Notes: generated by a model not told the origin, from the letters alone. DNA of 64,000 bases from Sphaerotilus natans (GCF_900156335.1 NZ_FTMZ01000003.1:1-64000); one strand, 5' to 3'. Shown: positions 1-13,654, counted from the first letter of the stretch. Numbers and translations: made by a program.

Positions 1-93
1 CGCCTCCTGGACCGTGAACGCCGGGTAGCCGCGCGGCACCGGCACGTCGAACTGGCGCAGGATTTCCTTGCCTTGGTATTCGTGGATCTTCAT
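1..93 (-). CDS. sucC: Succinyl-CoA synthetase beta subunit, N-terminal fragment
   Basis: Only the first 31 codons are present; the gene runs off the left edge on the minus strand. The residues [12 protein letters not shown], followed by VPVPRG, are the characteristic start of the ATP-grasp domain of ADP-forming succinyl-CoA ligase beta. A GAGGAG ribosome binding site lies just upstream of the ATG. The enzyme interconverts succinyl-CoA and succinate in the TCA cycle in the cytoplasm. Its place beside the methylmalonyl-CoA mutase cluster is meaningful, because succinyl-CoA is the end product of that pathway. The assignment is firm; sucD would be expected further left. Confidence 0.93.
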   Translation of the reverse strand, partial: MKIHEYQGKEILRQFDVPVPRGYPAFTVQEA

Positions 94-217
94 CGGGGCG
101 ATCTCCTCGATCTTCAGGTGGTGAATCTGTGGGATGGGGTGGGGCGGGTCTTCTCTGCGGGCCAGGGACGGCAGGCTGCGCAGGCGCTGCGCGGCACTCT
201 GCGGTCCCAAGCTGACC

Positions 218-886
218 TCAGGGTGACGCAGCCTCCAGGCCGTTCTCGAAGTGCTGGCGCATCAGCCGGCTGGCGGCCTCGGCATCGCGGCGCTCGAGCG
301 CTTCCATCAGCGCGCGGTGCTCCTGCAGCGATTCCTCGGGGCGGCCCATCTTGAACAGCGAGTGATGTCGGTTGAGCTTCATGACCTTGCGCAGGTCGGT
401 GACGATCTGCTGGCGCCAGCGATTGCCCGACAGCGCCAGCAGCTGCATGTGGAAGGCCTCGTTGGTGGCGAAGAAGAACTCGCGCTGGCCGACCTCGCGC
501 TCGAGCCGCTCGTGCAGCGCACGCAGCGTGGCCAGATCGGTGCTGGCGGCCGAGCGCGCGACCTCGCCGGCGGCGTCGCTCTCCAGCAGCGCGAGCAGGT
601 GATAGACCTGGCGCACATCGTCGGTCGACATCTCGGTGACATAGGCGCCGCGGCGCACCTTCATCGTCACCAGACCTTCGACCGCCAGCACCTTCAGCGC
701 CTCGCGCAGCGGCGTGCGGCTGATGCCGTACTCGGCCGAGAGCTTCTGCTCGTCGATCCAGCTGCCGGGCTCGAGCTCGCGGTTGAAGATCTGCTGGCGC
801 AGCCGCTCGGCCACATCCTGATAGAGGGCGCGAGGCGCCAGGGCATGTTCGGGGTCGTGGGTGGGCAGGCGCACGGTGGGCATCAT
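218..886 (-). CDS. GntR-family (FadR/FCD) transcriptional regulator of the propionate cluster
   Basis: The 222-residue protein has an N-terminal winged helix-turn-helix of GntR type ([18 protein letters not shown], then [19 protein letters not shown]). An all-helical FCD ligand domain follows, with [14 protein letters not shown] and RQHF supplying its usual polar and metal-binding positions. FCD regulators respond to small carboxylates or acyl-CoAs. The gene is divergent from methylmalonyl-CoA mutase, so I infer that it controls the propionate genes and itself. The reading frame stays open to 949, but that start would overlap the mutase promoter region and has no better ribosome site, so I prefer the ATG at 886 (another lies at 883). 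No clear Shine-Dalgarno precedes any candidate. The effector is unknown. Confidence 0.85.
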   Translation of the reverse strand: MMPTVRLPTHDPEHALAPRALYQDVAERLRQQIFNRELEPGSWIDEQKLSAEYGISRTPLREALKVLAVEGLVTMKVRRGAYVTEMSTDDVRQVYHLLALLESDAAGEVARSAASTDLATLRALHERLEREVGQREFFFATNEAFHMQLLALSGNRWRQQIVTDLRKVMKLNRHHSLFKMGRPEESLQEHRALMEALERRDAEAASRLMRQHFENGLEAASP

Positions 887-927
887 TCGGAATTCGGTCG
901 GGATGATAGCGGACCGGGCTGCGGTCT

Positions 928-956
928 TGAATTCATAATTATGCATCATGTATCAT
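928..956. promoter_or_regulatory. Candidate GntR operator region between the regulator and mcm
   Basis: This AT-rich island in GC-rich DNA holds two symmetric elements. TGAATTCATAATT (928-940) recurs exactly, in inverted orientation, 32 bases before prpE (11581-11595). ATGCATCATGTATCAT (941-956) is a dyad of the form ATG-N3-CATG-N3-CAT. The shared 13-mer in front of two genes of one pathway, next to a GntR gene, suggests a binding site. This is inference from sequence only. Confidence 0.5.
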
Positions 957-986
957 GGCGATGCACTGCGTCAGGAACCCCGCAAC

Positions 987-3146
987 ATGTCGAACTCCCC
1001 CGAATTCCAGCCCGCCTCGATGGAACAGTGGCTGAAGGCCGCTGCCAAGTCCGCGCCCGGCGGCAATGTCGAGGCGCTGAACTGGGTCACGCCGGACGGC
1101 ATCACCGTCAAGCCGCTCTACACCGCGGCCGACGTGGCGGGGCTGCCCTTCACCGACACGCTGCCCGGGTTCGAGCCCTTCATCCGCGGCCCGCAGGCCA
1201 CGATGTACGCGGTGCGCCCGTGGACCATCCGCCAGTACGCCGGCTTCTCGACCGCCGAGGAGTCGAACGCCTTCTACCGCAAGGCGCTGGCCGCCGGCGG
1301 CCAGGGCGTCTCGGTCGCCTTCGACCTGGCGACCCACCGCGGCTATGACTCGGATCACCCGCGCGTGACCGGCGACGTCGGCAAGGCCGGCGTGGCGATC
1401 GACTCGGTCGAGGACATGAAGATCCTTTTCAACGAGATCCCGCTCGACAAGGTCTCGGTCTCGATGACCATGAACGGCGCGGTGCTGCCGGTGCTGGCGG
1501 GCTACGTGGTCGCGGCGGAAGAGCAGGGCGTGTCGCAGGACAAGCTCAGCGGAACCATCCAGAACGACATCCTCAAGGAGTTCATGGTCCGCAACACCTA
1601 CATCTACCCGCCGGAGCCGTCGATGAAGATCATCGGCGACATCATCGAGTACACGGCGCAGAAGATGCCGAAGTTCAACTCGATCTCGATCTCCGGCTAC
1701 CACATGCAGGAAGCGGGCGCGAACCAGGCGCTGGAACTCGCCTTCACGCTGGCCGACGGCAAGGAGTACGTCAAGACTGCCATCGCCAAGGGCCTGGACG
1801 TGGATGCCTTCGCCGGCCGCCTGTCGTTCTTCTGGGCGATCGGCATGAACTTCTATCTGGAGATCGCCAAGATGCGCGCCGCGCGCATGCTGTGGACCCG
1901 GATCATGAAGGGCTTCGACGCCAAGAACCCCAAGAGCCTGATGCTGCGCACGCACTGCCAGACCTCGGGCTGGTCGCTGACCGAGCAGGATCCGTACAAC
2001 AACATCGTGCGCACCACGATCGAGGCGATGGCCGCGGTCTTCGGCGGCACGCAATCGCTGCACACCAACGCGCTGGACGAAGCGATCGCGCTGCCGACCG
2101 CGTTCTCGTCGCGCATCGCCCGCAACACGCAGCTCATCATCCAGGAAGAGACCCACATCACCAACGTGGTCGATCCGTGGGCGGGCTCGTACCTGATGGA
2201 GTCGCTGACCCAGGAGATGGCCGACAAAGCGTGGGCCATCATCGAGGAAGTCGAGGCGATGGGCGGCATGACCCGGGCCGTCGATTCCGGCTGGGCCAAG
2301 CTGAAGATCGAGGCCTCGGCGGCCGAGAAGCAGGCCCGCATCGACTCCGGCAAGGACGTGATCGTCGGCGTCAACAAGTACAAGCTGACCAAGGAGGATC
2401 CGGTCGAGATTCTCGAGGTCGACAACATGAAGGTGCGCGACGCGCAGATCGCTCGCCTGCAGCAGATCCGCGCCACCCGCGACACTGCGGCGGTGCAGGC
2501 CGCGCTGGCGGCGCTGACCGACGCGGCCCGGACCGGCCAGGGCAACCTGCTGGATCTGGCGATCCAGGCGGTGCGCCTGCGCGCCACGGTCGGCGAGGTC
2601 TCGGACGCGCTGGAAGCCGTCTACGGCCGCCACCGCGCCGACATCCAGAAGGTCACCGGCGTCTACGCGGCGGCCTACGACTCGGCCGAAGGCTGGGAGA
2701 AGCTGCAGGGCGAGATCGCGGCGTTTGCCGAGACCTACGGCCGCCGCCCGCGCGTGATGATCGCCAAGCTCGGCCAGGACGGCCATGACCGTGGCGCCAA
2801 GGTGGTGGCCACCGCCTACGCCGATCTCGGCTTCGACGTCGACATGGGCCCGCTGTTCCAGACGCCGGAAGAATGCGCCCGCCAGGCCATCGAGAACGAT
2901 GTGCATGCGGTCGGTGTCTCGACGCTGGCGGCCGGTCACAAGACCCTGGTGCCGGCGATCATCGCGGAACTGAAGAAGCAGGGCGCCGACGACATCATCG
3001 TCTTCGTCGGCGGCGTCATTCCGCAACAGGATTACGATTGCCTGTTCGAAGCCGGCGTGAAGGGCGTCTATGGTCCCGGCACGCCGATTCCGGCCTCGGC
3101 CAAGGATGTTCTGGAGCAGATCAAAGCCCATGTGTCTGCGGCCTGA
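987..3146 (+). CDS. scpA: Methylmalonyl-CoA mutase (adenosylcobalamin-dependent)
   Basis: A 719-residue single-chain mutase that interconverts (R)-methylmalonyl-CoA and succinyl-CoA. The N-terminal TIM-barrel contains the substrate region [13 protein letters not shown] and the [11 protein letters not shown] segment with the active-site histidine. The C-terminal B12 domain has DGHDRG (the DxHxxG base-off motif, near residue 600), [12 protein letters not shown] and VGGVIPQQD. The length fits bacterial single-subunit ScpA/Mut forms. The ATG at 987 is chosen because AGGAA lies nine bases upstream; an in-frame ATG at 948 sits in the operator region and lacks a ribosome site. Its chaperone MeaB is encoded two genes downstream. 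No cobalamin riboswitch is visible. Confidence 0.96.
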   Translation: MSNSPEFQPASMEQWLKAAAKSAPGGNVEALNWVTPDGITVKPLYTAADVAGLPFTDTLPGFEPFIRGPQATMYAVRPWTIRQYAGFSTAEESNAFYRKALAAGGQGVSVAFDLATHRGYDSDHPRVTGDVGKAGVAIDSVEDMKILFNEIPLDKVSVSMTMNGAVLPVLAGYVVAAEEQGVSQDKLSGTIQNDILKEFMVRNTYIYPPEPSMKIIGDIIEYTAQKMPKFNSISISGYHMQEAGANQALELAFTLADGKEYVKTAIAKGLDVDAFAGRLSFFWAIGMNFYLEIAKMRAARMLWTRIMKGFDAKNPKSLMLRTHCQTSGWSLTEQDPYNNIVRTTIEAMAAVFGGTQSLHTNALDEAIALPTAFSSRIARNTQLIIQEETHITNVVDPWAGSYLMESLTQEMADKAWAIIEEVEAMGGMTRAVDSGWAKLKIEASAAEKQARIDSGKDVIVGVNKYKLTKEDPVEILEVDNMKVRDAQIARLQQIRATRDTAAVQAALAALTDAARTGQGNLLDLAIQAVRLRATVGEVSDALEAVYGRHRADIQKVTGVYAAAYDSAEGWEKLQGEIAAFAETYGRRPRVMIAKLGQDGHDRGAKVVATAYADLGFDVDMGPLFQTPEECARQAIENDVHAVGVSTLAAGHKTLVPAIIAELKKQGADDIIVFVGGVIPQQDYDCLFEAGVKGVYGPGTPIPASAKDVLEQIKAHVSAA

Positions 3147-3173
3147 GGTGCGCCCATGACCTATCGGTGATCC

Positions 3174-3671
3174 ATGCAACCTCCCTCAGCCGCTTCTGCC
3201 ACGTCTGCCGCCGGCACACCGCATCTCCAGCTCACCCCCGCCGGTGAGGATGATTTCGAAGCCCTGCTGTCCTTGCGGATGGCGGCGATGAGGGAGAGCC
3301 TGACGCGGCTTGGCCATTTCGATCCGCAGCGGGTGCGCGAGCGGCTGAGCCGGGGCTTCAACCCGGCGCATGCGCGTCACATCCTGCGCGATGGCGATCT
3401 GGTGGGCTTTGTCGTGGTGATCCCGCGGCCCGGCGACATGCTGCTCGATCACCTCTACATCCACCCGAGCGCGCAGGGCGAGGGCATCGGTGGCTGGGTG
3501 ATGCGGCGGGTGCTGGCGGAGGCCGATGCGCGGGCCATGCCGATGTCGGTGACCGCGCTGAAGCACACCGCAGCGGCGCGCTTCTACGAGCGCCACGGCT
3601 TCATCCTGGAGGCCGAAGGCGAATGGGACCTGTATTTCCGAAGGCCGGCGCATCCGGCCAGCGATCACTAG
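3174..3671 (+). CDS. GNAT-family N-acetyltransferase
   Basis: A 165-residue protein with GNAT features: LDHLYIHPSAQGEGIGGWVMRRVL is the beta4/alpha3 acetyl-CoA binding region (Q/RxxGxG/A type), and AARFYERHGF is the usual C-terminal strand-helix. The first 17 residues are low in complexity and may not be structured. It lies between mcm and meaB on the same strand with short gaps, so it is probably co-transcribed. A role in acylating propionate enzymes is conceivable, but nothing in the sequence shows the substrate. Confidence 0.85.
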   Translation: MQPPSAASATSAAGTPHLQLTPAGEDDFEALLSLRMAAMRESLTRLGHFDPQRVRERLSRGFNPAHARHILRDGDLVGFVVVIPRPGDMLLDHLYIHPSAQGEGIGGWVMRRVLAEADARAMPMSVTALKHTAAARFYERHGFILEAEGEWDLYFRRPAHPASDH

Positions 3672-3703
3672 CGATCACACCGGGCGATCACTCGCCTCTT
3701 TCG

Positions 3704-4744
3704 ATGACCGACGACTTCTCCCACCTGCCTGCCACCGAGCAGGCCCTGGCTGCCGGCATCGCCGGCACGCAGCCGGCGGTGCAGCGGCGCGCGATGGCCA
3801 AGGCGATCACGCTGCTCGAGTCGACCCGGGCCGACCACCGCGCCCGCGCCGACGCGCTGCTCGACGCGCTGCTGCCGCGCACCGGCCGCTCCTTCCGGCT
3901 CGGCATTTCCGGCGTTCCCGGCGTGGGCAAGTCGACCTTCATCGAGACGCTCGGGCTGCACCTGATCGGCCTGGGCCACCGGGTGGCGGTGCTGGCGGTC
4001 GATCCGTCGTCGACGGTCTCGGGCGGCTCCATCCTGGGCGACAAGACCCGCATGGAGCGGCTGTCGGTGCACCCGGACGCCTACATCCGGCCGAGCCCCT
4101 CCTCGGGCACGCTCGGCGGTGTCGCCGAGAAGACCCGCGAGGCGATGCTGGTCGCCGAGGCCGCCGGCTACGACATCGTCATCATCGAGACGGTCGGCGT
4201 CGGCCAGAGCGAGACCGCGGTCTCGGGCATGACCGACATGTTCTGCCTGCTGCAGCTGCCCAATGCCGGCGACGACCTGCAGGCGATCAAGAAGGGCGTG
4301 ATGGAGCTGGCCGACCTGGTGGTCATCAACAAGGCCGACATCGACCCCGACGCCGCCACCCGCGCCCGCGCGCAGATCACCAGCGCGCTGCGCCTGCTGG
4401 GCATGCACGCCCAGCACGGCCATCCCGACCGTGGCCATGAGGGCGCGAGCCTGTGGCTGCCGCGCGTGATCCAGATCAGCGCGCTCAAGGGCGCCGGGCT
4501 CGACGATTTCTGGAGCGCGGTCAGCACCTTCCGCGAACTGCAGCAGGCCAGCGGCCGGCTGGCGCTGCGCCGCCAGCAGCAGAACCTGGCCTGGATGTGG
4601 GAGCGCATCGAGTCCGGCCTGCGCGAGCGTTTCCGCGCGCACCCCGAGGTGCGCGGCCAGCTCGGCGAGCTCACCGCCCAGGTGCGCGAGGGCCGCACCG
4701 CCGCGTCGGTGGCCGCGCGCCGGCTGCTCGACCTGATGACCTGA
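3704..4744 (+). CDS. meaB: MeaB/ArgK-type G-protein chaperone of methylmalonyl-CoA mutase
   Basis: A 346-residue SIMIBI-class GTPase. GVPGVGKST (about residues 70-78) is the P-loop, VDPSSTVSGGSILGDKTRM is the MeaB/ArgK signature, ETVGVGQSE is switch II and NKAD the guanine-specificity motif. MeaB gates cofactor delivery to the mutase and protects it from inactivation. The frame is open from 3623, overlapping the previous gene; the ATG at 3704 matches where family members begin. It is followed closely by pccB, consistent with one operon. Confidence 0.95.
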   Translation: MTDDFSHLPATEQALAAGIAGTQPAVQRRAMAKAITLLESTRADHRARADALLDALLPRTGRSFRLGISGVPGVGKSTFIETLGLHLIGLGHRVAVLAVDPSSTVSGGSILGDKTRMERLSVHPDAYIRPSPSSGTLGGVAEKTREAMLVAEAAGYDIVIIETVGVGQSETAVSGMTDMFCLLQLPNAGDDLQAIKKGVMELADLVVINKADIDPDAATRARAQITSALRLLGMHAQHGHPDRGHEGASLWLPRVIQISALKGAGLDDFWSAVSTFRELQQASGRLALRRQQQNLAWMWERIESGLRERFRAHPEVRGQLGELTAQVREGRTAASVAARRLLDLMT

Positions 4745-4810
4745 TCGCCCCCGCCGACCTTTCCCGATCCGAACCGATTTCGAATCACGGACCCACCCGA
4801 GGAGATTCCC

Positions 4811-6343
<1,533 letters not shown>

Positions 6344-6368
6344 TCACGCGGCGCGAAAGCAAACCATC

Positions 6369-8444
<2,076 letters not shown>

Positions 8445-8458
8445 AGCCGGGAGCCACG

Positions 8459-8923
<465 letters not shown>

Positions 8924-8998
8924 GCTCCGAGCCCCTGGCGGCCCGGTGTCCGTTGTCCACGGATGTCGGGCCGTTGTCGTTTGGATTTGCCATTTTCC

Positions 8999-10246
8999 AT
9001 GCTGATCGATCACCTGAGCCAACAGCTGCAGCAGCGCCGCGCGCTCGGCCTCGAGCGGGTGCGCCGCATCGCCGAGGGGCCGTGCGCGCCGCAGCTGCCG
9101 GTGAGCCTGCCTGGCACGGGCGCAGATGCGGATGCGGCGCAGCCGATGCTGGCCTTCTGCAGCAACGACTACCTGGGCCTGGCCGCGCATCCGGCGGTGG
9201 TCGAGGCGCTGGCCGAGGGCGCGCGGCGCTGGGGCGCCGGCAGCGGTGCCTCGCACCTGGTCAGCGGCCACAGCCGTGCGCACGAGCAGCTTGAGCAGGC
9301 GCTGGCCGAGTGGCTCGCGCCGCTGTGGCCCGAGGGCGCGCGGGTGCTGGGCTTCGGCACCGGCTATCTGGCCAATCTGGCGCTGGTGACCGCGCTGGGC
9401 GAGGCGCGCGCCACGCTGTTCACCGACCGGCTCAACCACGCCTCGCTGATCGACGGCGCGCAGCTGGCGCGCGCCGAGGTGCGCCGCTATCCACACAACC
9501 GCGTCGACCGGCTGGAGGCGATGCTGGCCGACAGCAGCACGCCGCTGAAGCTGATCGTCACCGACGCCGTCTTCAGCATGGACGGCGACCTGGCGCCGCT
9601 GGAGCGGCTGCTGGCGCTGGCCGAGCGCCATGACGCCTGGCTGGTGGTCGACGACGCGCACGGCCTGGGTGTGCTCGGCGAGGCCGGACGCGGCAGCCTG
9701 GCGCATTTCGGCCTGCGCGGGCGCCGGCTGATCCTGATGGGCACGCTGGGCAAGGCCTTCGGCGTGGCGGGCGCCTTCGTGATGGCCGATCCGGTCATCG
9801 TCGAGTGGCTGCTGCAGACCGCGCGCCCCGGCATCTACACCACCGCCGCGCCGCCGGCGCTGGCCGAGGCGACGCGCGCCAGCCTGGAGATCCTGCGCGG
9901 GCCGGAGGGCGACGCGCGCCGTGCGGCGCTGCAGGCGCGCATCCTCCAGCTGCGCGAGGGGCTGGCGGCGCTGCTGGCCGCGCATCCGGACTGCGGCTGG
10001 TCGCTGCCGGCGTCCGCCACCGCGATCCAGCCGCTGCTGATCGGCGACAACCACCGCGCCGCCGCGCTGGCCGAGCGGCTGCGCCAGGCCGGGCTGTGGG
10101 TGCCGGCGATCCGCCCGCCGACCGTGCCCGAGGGCACCGCGCGGCTGCGCATCACGCTCTCGGCCGCGCACCGGCCGGAGGAGGTCGCGCGGCTGCTGGC
10201 GGTGCTGGGCCAGGCGCTGCAGGACCCGGCCGGAGGCCCGCGATGA
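8999..10246 (+). CDS. bioF: 8-amino-7-oxononanoate synthase
   Basis: A 415-residue PLP-dependent alpha-oxoamine synthase. It contains CSNDYLGLAAHP, SGASHLVSGHSRAHEQLE, DDAHGLGVLGEAGRGS and the PLP-lysine motif LMGTLGKAFGVAGAF (lysine near residue 250). BioF condenses pimeloyl thioester with alanine in the first ring-forming step of biotin synthesis. The ATG at 8999 places the N-terminus at MLIDHLSQQLQQRRALGL, typical for BioF. The stop overlaps the start of a P450 gene (ATGA), so the two are translationally coupled. Biotin is the cofactor of the carboxylase encoded just upstream. No other bio gene is in the window. Confidence 0.92.
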   Translation: MLIDHLSQQLQQRRALGLERVRRIAEGPCAPQLPVSLPGTGADADAAQPMLAFCSNDYLGLAAHPAVVEALAEGARRWGAGSGASHLVSGHSRAHEQLEQALAEWLAPLWPEGARVLGFGTGYLANLALVTALGEARATLFTDRLNHASLIDGAQLARAEVRRYPHNRVDRLEAMLADSSTPLKLIVTDAVFSMDGDLAPLERLLALAERHDAWLVVDDAHGLGVLGEAGRGSLAHFGLRGRRLILMGTLGKAFGVAGAFVMADPVIVEWLLQTARPGIYTTAAPPALAEATRASLEILRGPEGDARRAALQARILQLREGLAALLAAHPDCGWSLPASATAIQPLLIGDNHRAAALAERLRQAGLWVPAIRPPTVPEGTARLRITLSAAHRPEEVARLLAVLGQALQDPAGGPR

Positions 10247-11496
10247 GCGCGGTCGTGCTGCAGCCTGGCGCGGCCGATCCGCATCCGGCCTATGCCGCGC
10301 TGCGCCAGGCCGGCCCGATCCACTGGAGCGAGGATTTCTTCGGCGGCGCCTGGGTGCTGACCCGCCATGCCGATGCCGAGCAGGTGCTGCGCGATCCGCG
10401 CTTCTCGGCCGCGCGCACTGGCGGCTGGGTGCGCCGGGGCGAGACGCAGCGGCGCGAGGCCGGCGCCTTCCAGCGCCTGTTCGCGCGTGCGCTGCTGTTT
10501 CTGGACGGGCAGGACCATGCGGCGCTGCGTCGGCTGATGATGGCCGGCTTCGATGGTCAGGCGATGGCGGCGCTGCGCCCCTGGATCGAGCAGCGCTGCA
10601 CCGCGCTGATGGACGCGCTGCAGGCCGAGCAGGCCGCCGCACCGGCGCGGCCGGTCGACTGGATCGCCGGCGTGGCGCGCCGGCTGCCGGCCGGGGTGAT
10701 CTCGCGGCTGCTGGGCCTGCCGGCCGAGGACGAGCCGATGCTGGTGGGCTGGTCCGACGAGATCGCGCCCTTCCTGGGCGCGGCCGATCCCGCGCCCGAG
10801 CTGACCCGCCGGGCCGAGCGTGCGCTGGTGGCGATGGCCGGCTATTTCCGGGGCCATTTCGCCCGCGCGCCCGGCGCGGCGTCCCCAGCGCCCGCGGGCC
10901 TGCTGGACCGGCTGCTGCAGGCCCATCGCCAGGGCCAGGCCGGCCTGGACGACAGCGTCGGCTTGCTGGCGCAGGCGACGATGCTGCTGTTCGCCGGTCA
11001 TGAGACCACCCGCCATCTGCTCGGCAATGCGGTGCAGCTGCTGCTGACGCATCCGGCACAGTGGCAGGCGCTGCGCGCCGATCCGGGCCTGGCGCCGGCC
11101 GCGGTGCGCGAGGCGCTGCGCCATCAGTGTCCGGTGCAGTACAGCGGCCGGCGGGTGGTGACGCCGCTGGAGCTGCACGGCCAGCGCCTGGAGCGCGGCG
11201 ATGGCGTCATCGTGCTGATCGGCGCGGCCAACCGCGACCCCGAGCGCTTCGAGCGGCCCGACGACTTCGACATCCAGCTGCCGCGCCGCGCCTCGCTGGC
11301 CTTTGGCAGCGGACCGCATGTCTGCATCGGCGCGGCGCTGACCCGCCTCGAGGGCGAGATCCTGCTCGGCCAGCTCGCGCGGCGCTGGCCGCATCTGACA
11401 CTGGCGCGGCCCGAGACGCCCGACTGGGTGCCTGACCAGCCGCTCTACCGCGGTCTGCGCTCGCTGCCGCTGTGGCTGCAAGGCCCGCCGGCCTGA
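10243..11496 (+). CDS. Cytochrome P450, coupled to bioF
   Basis: A 417-residue soluble bacterial P450. The I-helix oxygen-binding motif is FAGHETTRHLLGNA, the K-helix ExxR lies in VREALRHQ, and the haem loop is FGSGPHVCIG with the cysteine thiolate near residue 361. There is no membrane anchor. Its ATG overlaps the bioF stop. In Bacillus, the P450 BioI cleaves acyl-ACP to pimeloyl-ACP, the substrate of BioF; the coupling here makes a BioI-like role the best guess, but the sequence alone does not prove substrate. No ferredoxin or reductase gene is adjacent. Alternatively it could act in unrelated hydroxylation. Confidence 0.88.
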   Translation: MSAVVLQPGAADPHPAYAALRQAGPIHWSEDFFGGAWVLTRHADAEQVLRDPRFSAARTGGWVRRGETQRREAGAFQRLFARALLFLDGQDHAALRRLMMAGFDGQAMAALRPWIEQRCTALMDALQAEQAAAPARPVDWIAGVARRLPAGVISRLLGLPAEDEPMLVGWSDEIAPFLGAADPAPELTRRAERALVAMAGYFRGHFARAPGAASPAPAGLLDRLLQAHRQGQAGLDDSVGLLAQATMLLFAGHETTRHLLGNAVQLLLTHPAQWQALRADPGLAPAAVREALRHQCPVQYSGRRVVTPLELHGQRLERGDGVIVLIGAANRDPERFERPDDFDIQLPRRASLAFGSGPHVCIGAALTRLEGEILLGQLARRWPHLTLARPETPDWVPDQPLYRGLRSLPLWLQGPPA

Positions 11497-11580
11497 TCCC
11501 GGTCAAGAATTTCCCGGGCGATCGCTGACGGCAGGCGCGGCTGACAGCGAATTGACAGGCGGACGTCAGGCGTGTCATTT

Positions 11581-11595
11581 TGAATTATGAATTCA
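11581..11595. promoter_or_regulatory. Palindrome before prpE shared with the mcm promoter region
   Basis: TGAATTATGAATTCA has perfect 6-base arms around ATG. Thirteen of its bases (AATTATGAATTCA) recur, inverted, at 928-940 in front of methylmalonyl-CoA mutase. A TTGACA at 11552-11557 may be the -35 box of prpE, placing this element just downstream of the likely transcription start, a position suited to repression. Proposed to be bound by the GntR/FCD regulator of the cluster. Confidence 0.5.
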
Positions 11596-11626
11596 GCCGG
11601 ACCCTCAGGATTCAGGAGACAAGCGC

Positions 11627-13519
11627 ATGACCGCCTACGCCGACTTTCACCGCCGTTCCATCGAAGACCGTGACGGCTTCTGGGGCGAGCAGGCCCAGCT
11701 GATCGACTGGCACAAGCCCTTCGATCAGGTCTGCGACTACTCGAACCCGCCGTTTGCCAAATGGTTCGCCGGCGGCGAGACCAATCTCTGCCACAACGCG
11801 GTCGATCGCCATCTGGCCACCCGCGCCGACCAGAACGCGCTGATCTTTGTCTCGACCGAGACCAACACCGAGAAGGCCTACAGCTACCGCGAGCTGCACG
11901 CCGAGGTGCAGCGCATGGCCGCGATCTACCAGTCGCTCGGCGTCAAGAAGGGCGACCGCGTCCTGATCTACATGCCGATGATCGCCGAGGCGGCGTTCGC
12001 GATGCTGGCCTGCGTGCGCATCGGCGCGATCCACTCTGTGGTGTTCGGCGGCTTCGCCAGCCACTCGCTGGCCAGCCGCATCGACGACGCGCAGCCGACC
12101 GTCATCGTCAGCGCCGACGCCGGCATGCGCGGCGGCAAGTCGGTGCCGTACAAGCACCTGCTCGACGAGGCGATCAACCTGGCCAAGCACAAGCCCGCCA
12201 AGGTGCTGATGGTCAACCGCGGCCTGGCCGACTTCGCCCGGGTCGAGGGCCGCGACGTTGACTACGCGACGCTGCGCGAGCAGAACCTGGACGCGGTCGT
12301 GCCCTGCGAATGGGTCGAGTCCACCCACCCGAGCTACATCCTCTACACCTCCGGCACCACCGGCAAGCCCAAGGGCGTGCAGCGCGACACCGCCGGCTAC
12401 ACGGTGGCCCTGGCCGCGTCGATGAAGCACATCTACCTGGGCAACCCGGGCGAGACCTACTTCAGCACGTCGGACATCGGCTGGGTGGTGGGCCACAGCT
12501 ACATCATCTACGGCCCGCTGATCAACGGCATGGCCACGATCATGTACGAGGGCCTGCCGATCCGCCCGGACGCCGGCATCTGGTGGAGCCTGGTCGAGAA
12601 GTACAAGGTCACGGTGATGTTCTCGGCGCCGACCGCCGCGCGCGTGCTCAAGAAGCAGGATCCCGCCTTCCTGACCAAGTACGACCTCTCGTCCCTGAAG
12701 GCGCTGTTCCTGGCCGGCGAGCCGCTCGACGAGCCCACCGCCACCTGGATCGGCGGCGCGCTGAACAAGCCCATCATCGACAACTACTGGCAGACCGAGA
12801 CCGGCTGGCCGATCATGGCCATCTGCAACGGCGTCGAACCGGCGCCGACCAAGTTCGGCTCGCCCGGCAAGGCGGTCTACGGCTATGACGTGAAGCTGAT
12901 CGACGAGACCACCGGCGAGGAGATCACCGAGCCGAACAGGAAGGGCGTCATCGCCGTCAACGGCCCGCTGCCGCCGGGCTGCCTGCAGACCGTCTGGGGC
13001 GACGACAAGCGCTATGTCAGCACCTACTGGTCGAGCATCCACAACAAGGTCATGTATTCGACCTTCGACTGGGGCGTGAAGGACGAGGACGGCTACTTCT
13101 TCATCCTCGGCCGCACCGACGACGTCATCAACGTCGCCGGCCACCGCCTGGGCACCCGCGAGATCGAGGAGAGCATCTCCAGCCATCCGAACGTCGCCGA
13201 AGTGGCGGTGGTGGGCGTGGCCGACCCGCTCAAGGGCCAGGTCGCGGTCGCATTCGCGGTGCTGAAGGATCCGAGCAAGGTCGCCGGTCCGGACGACGCC
13301 AAGGCGCTGGAGGCCGAGATCATGAAGGTCGTCGACGGCCAGCTCGGCGCGGTGGCGCGTCCGGCCTCGGTGCGCTTCGTCTCGGTGCTGCCGAAGACCC
13401 GCTCGGGCAAGGTGCTGCGCCGCGCCATCCAGGCGGTCTGCGAAGGCCGCGATGCCGGTGACCTGACGACGATGGAAGACCCGGCCGCGCTGGCACAGAT
13501 CAAGGATCTGGTGTCCTGA
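11627..13519 (+). CDS. prpE: Propionate-CoA ligase (propionyl-CoA synthetase)
   Basis: A 630-residue acyl-adenylate-forming enzyme. The P-loop-like AMP motif YTSGTTGKPKGV lies near residues 240-250, NYWQTETGWPI is the A5 motif, GRTDDVINVAGHRLGT is the hinge and KTRSGKVLRRAI holds the catalytic lysine. The N-terminal YADFHRRSIEDRDGFW and the closing region resemble PrpE rather than acetyl-CoA synthetase. It activates propionate with ATP and CoA, feeding the carboxylase encoded upstream. A good ribosome site (CAGGAG) precedes the ATG. A strong hairpin terminator follows. Confidence 0.92.
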   Translation: MTAYADFHRRSIEDRDGFWGEQAQLIDWHKPFDQVCDYSNPPFAKWFAGGETNLCHNAVDRHLATRADQNALIFVSTETNTEKAYSYRELHAEVQRMAAIYQSLGVKKGDRVLIYMPMIAEAAFAMLACVRIGAIHSVVFGGFASHSLASRIDDAQPTVIVSADAGMRGGKSVPYKHLLDEAINLAKHKPAKVLMVNRGLADFARVEGRDVDYATLREQNLDAVVPCEWVESTHPSYILYTSGTTGKPKGVQRDTAGYTVALAASMKHIYLGNPGETYFSTSDIGWVVGHSYIIYGPLINGMATIMYEGLPIRPDAGIWWSLVEKYKVTVMFSAPTAARVLKKQDPAFLTKYDLSSLKALFLAGEPLDEPTATWIGGALNKPIIDNYWQTETGWPIMAICNGVEPAPTKFGSPGKAVYGYDVKLIDETTGEEITEPNRKGVIAVNGPLPPGCLQTVWGDDKRYVSTYWSSIHNKVMYSTFDWGVKDEDGYFFILGRTDDVINVAGHRLGTREIEESISSHPNVAEVAVVGVADPLKGQVAVAFAVLKDPSKVAGPDDAKALEAEIMKVVDGQLGAVARPASVRFVSVLPKTRSGKVLRRAIQAVCEGRDAGDLTTMEDPAALAQIKDLVS

Positions 13520-13572
13520 CCCTGAGCGGATCCTGATCCGGGATCCGCGTCTTCGATCCGCGCTGAACCGCA

Positions 13573-13602
13573 GGGGCCCCGTGGCGACACGGGGCCCCTT
13601 TG
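13573..13602 (+). terminator. Rho-independent terminator of prpE
   Basis: A perfect 11-bp stem (GGGGCCCCGTG / CACGGGGCCCC) is closed by a GCGA tetraloop and followed by a short T-rich stretch (TTTGTCTTG). It lies about 50 bases after the prpE stop and ends the propionate cluster. Confidence 0.85.
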
Positions 13603-13637
13603 TCTTGTCCCGCCTTCATCGGATCTTCAGAAAGGCT

Positions 13638-13653
13638 TGTGAACTCTGTCACA
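13638..13653. promoter_or_regulatory. CRP/Vfr-type consensus site
   Basis: TGTGAACTCTGTCACA matches the CRP consensus TGTGA-N6-TCACA in all ten conserved bases. It lies 22 bases before the start of the zeta-type kinase gene, over the probable -35 region. Regulation by a CRP-family protein is inference; the regulator is not in the window. Confidence 0.55.
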
Positions 13654-13654
13654 T

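Noticed and set aside
944-949. ATG at 949 (minus strand) as start of the GntR/FCD gene
   Set aside because: It would overlap the mcm leader and operator; codons between 949 and 886 show no family similarity.
3156-3170. Tiny five-codon frame after mcm with a GAGGTG ribosome site
   Set aside because: Too short to support as a gene; probably chance.
939-3179. Long open frame antisense to methylmalonyl-CoA mutase
   Set aside because: Composition is dominated by Arg, His, Gly and Leu; it mirrors a real gene in high-GC DNA and has no domain or ribosome site.
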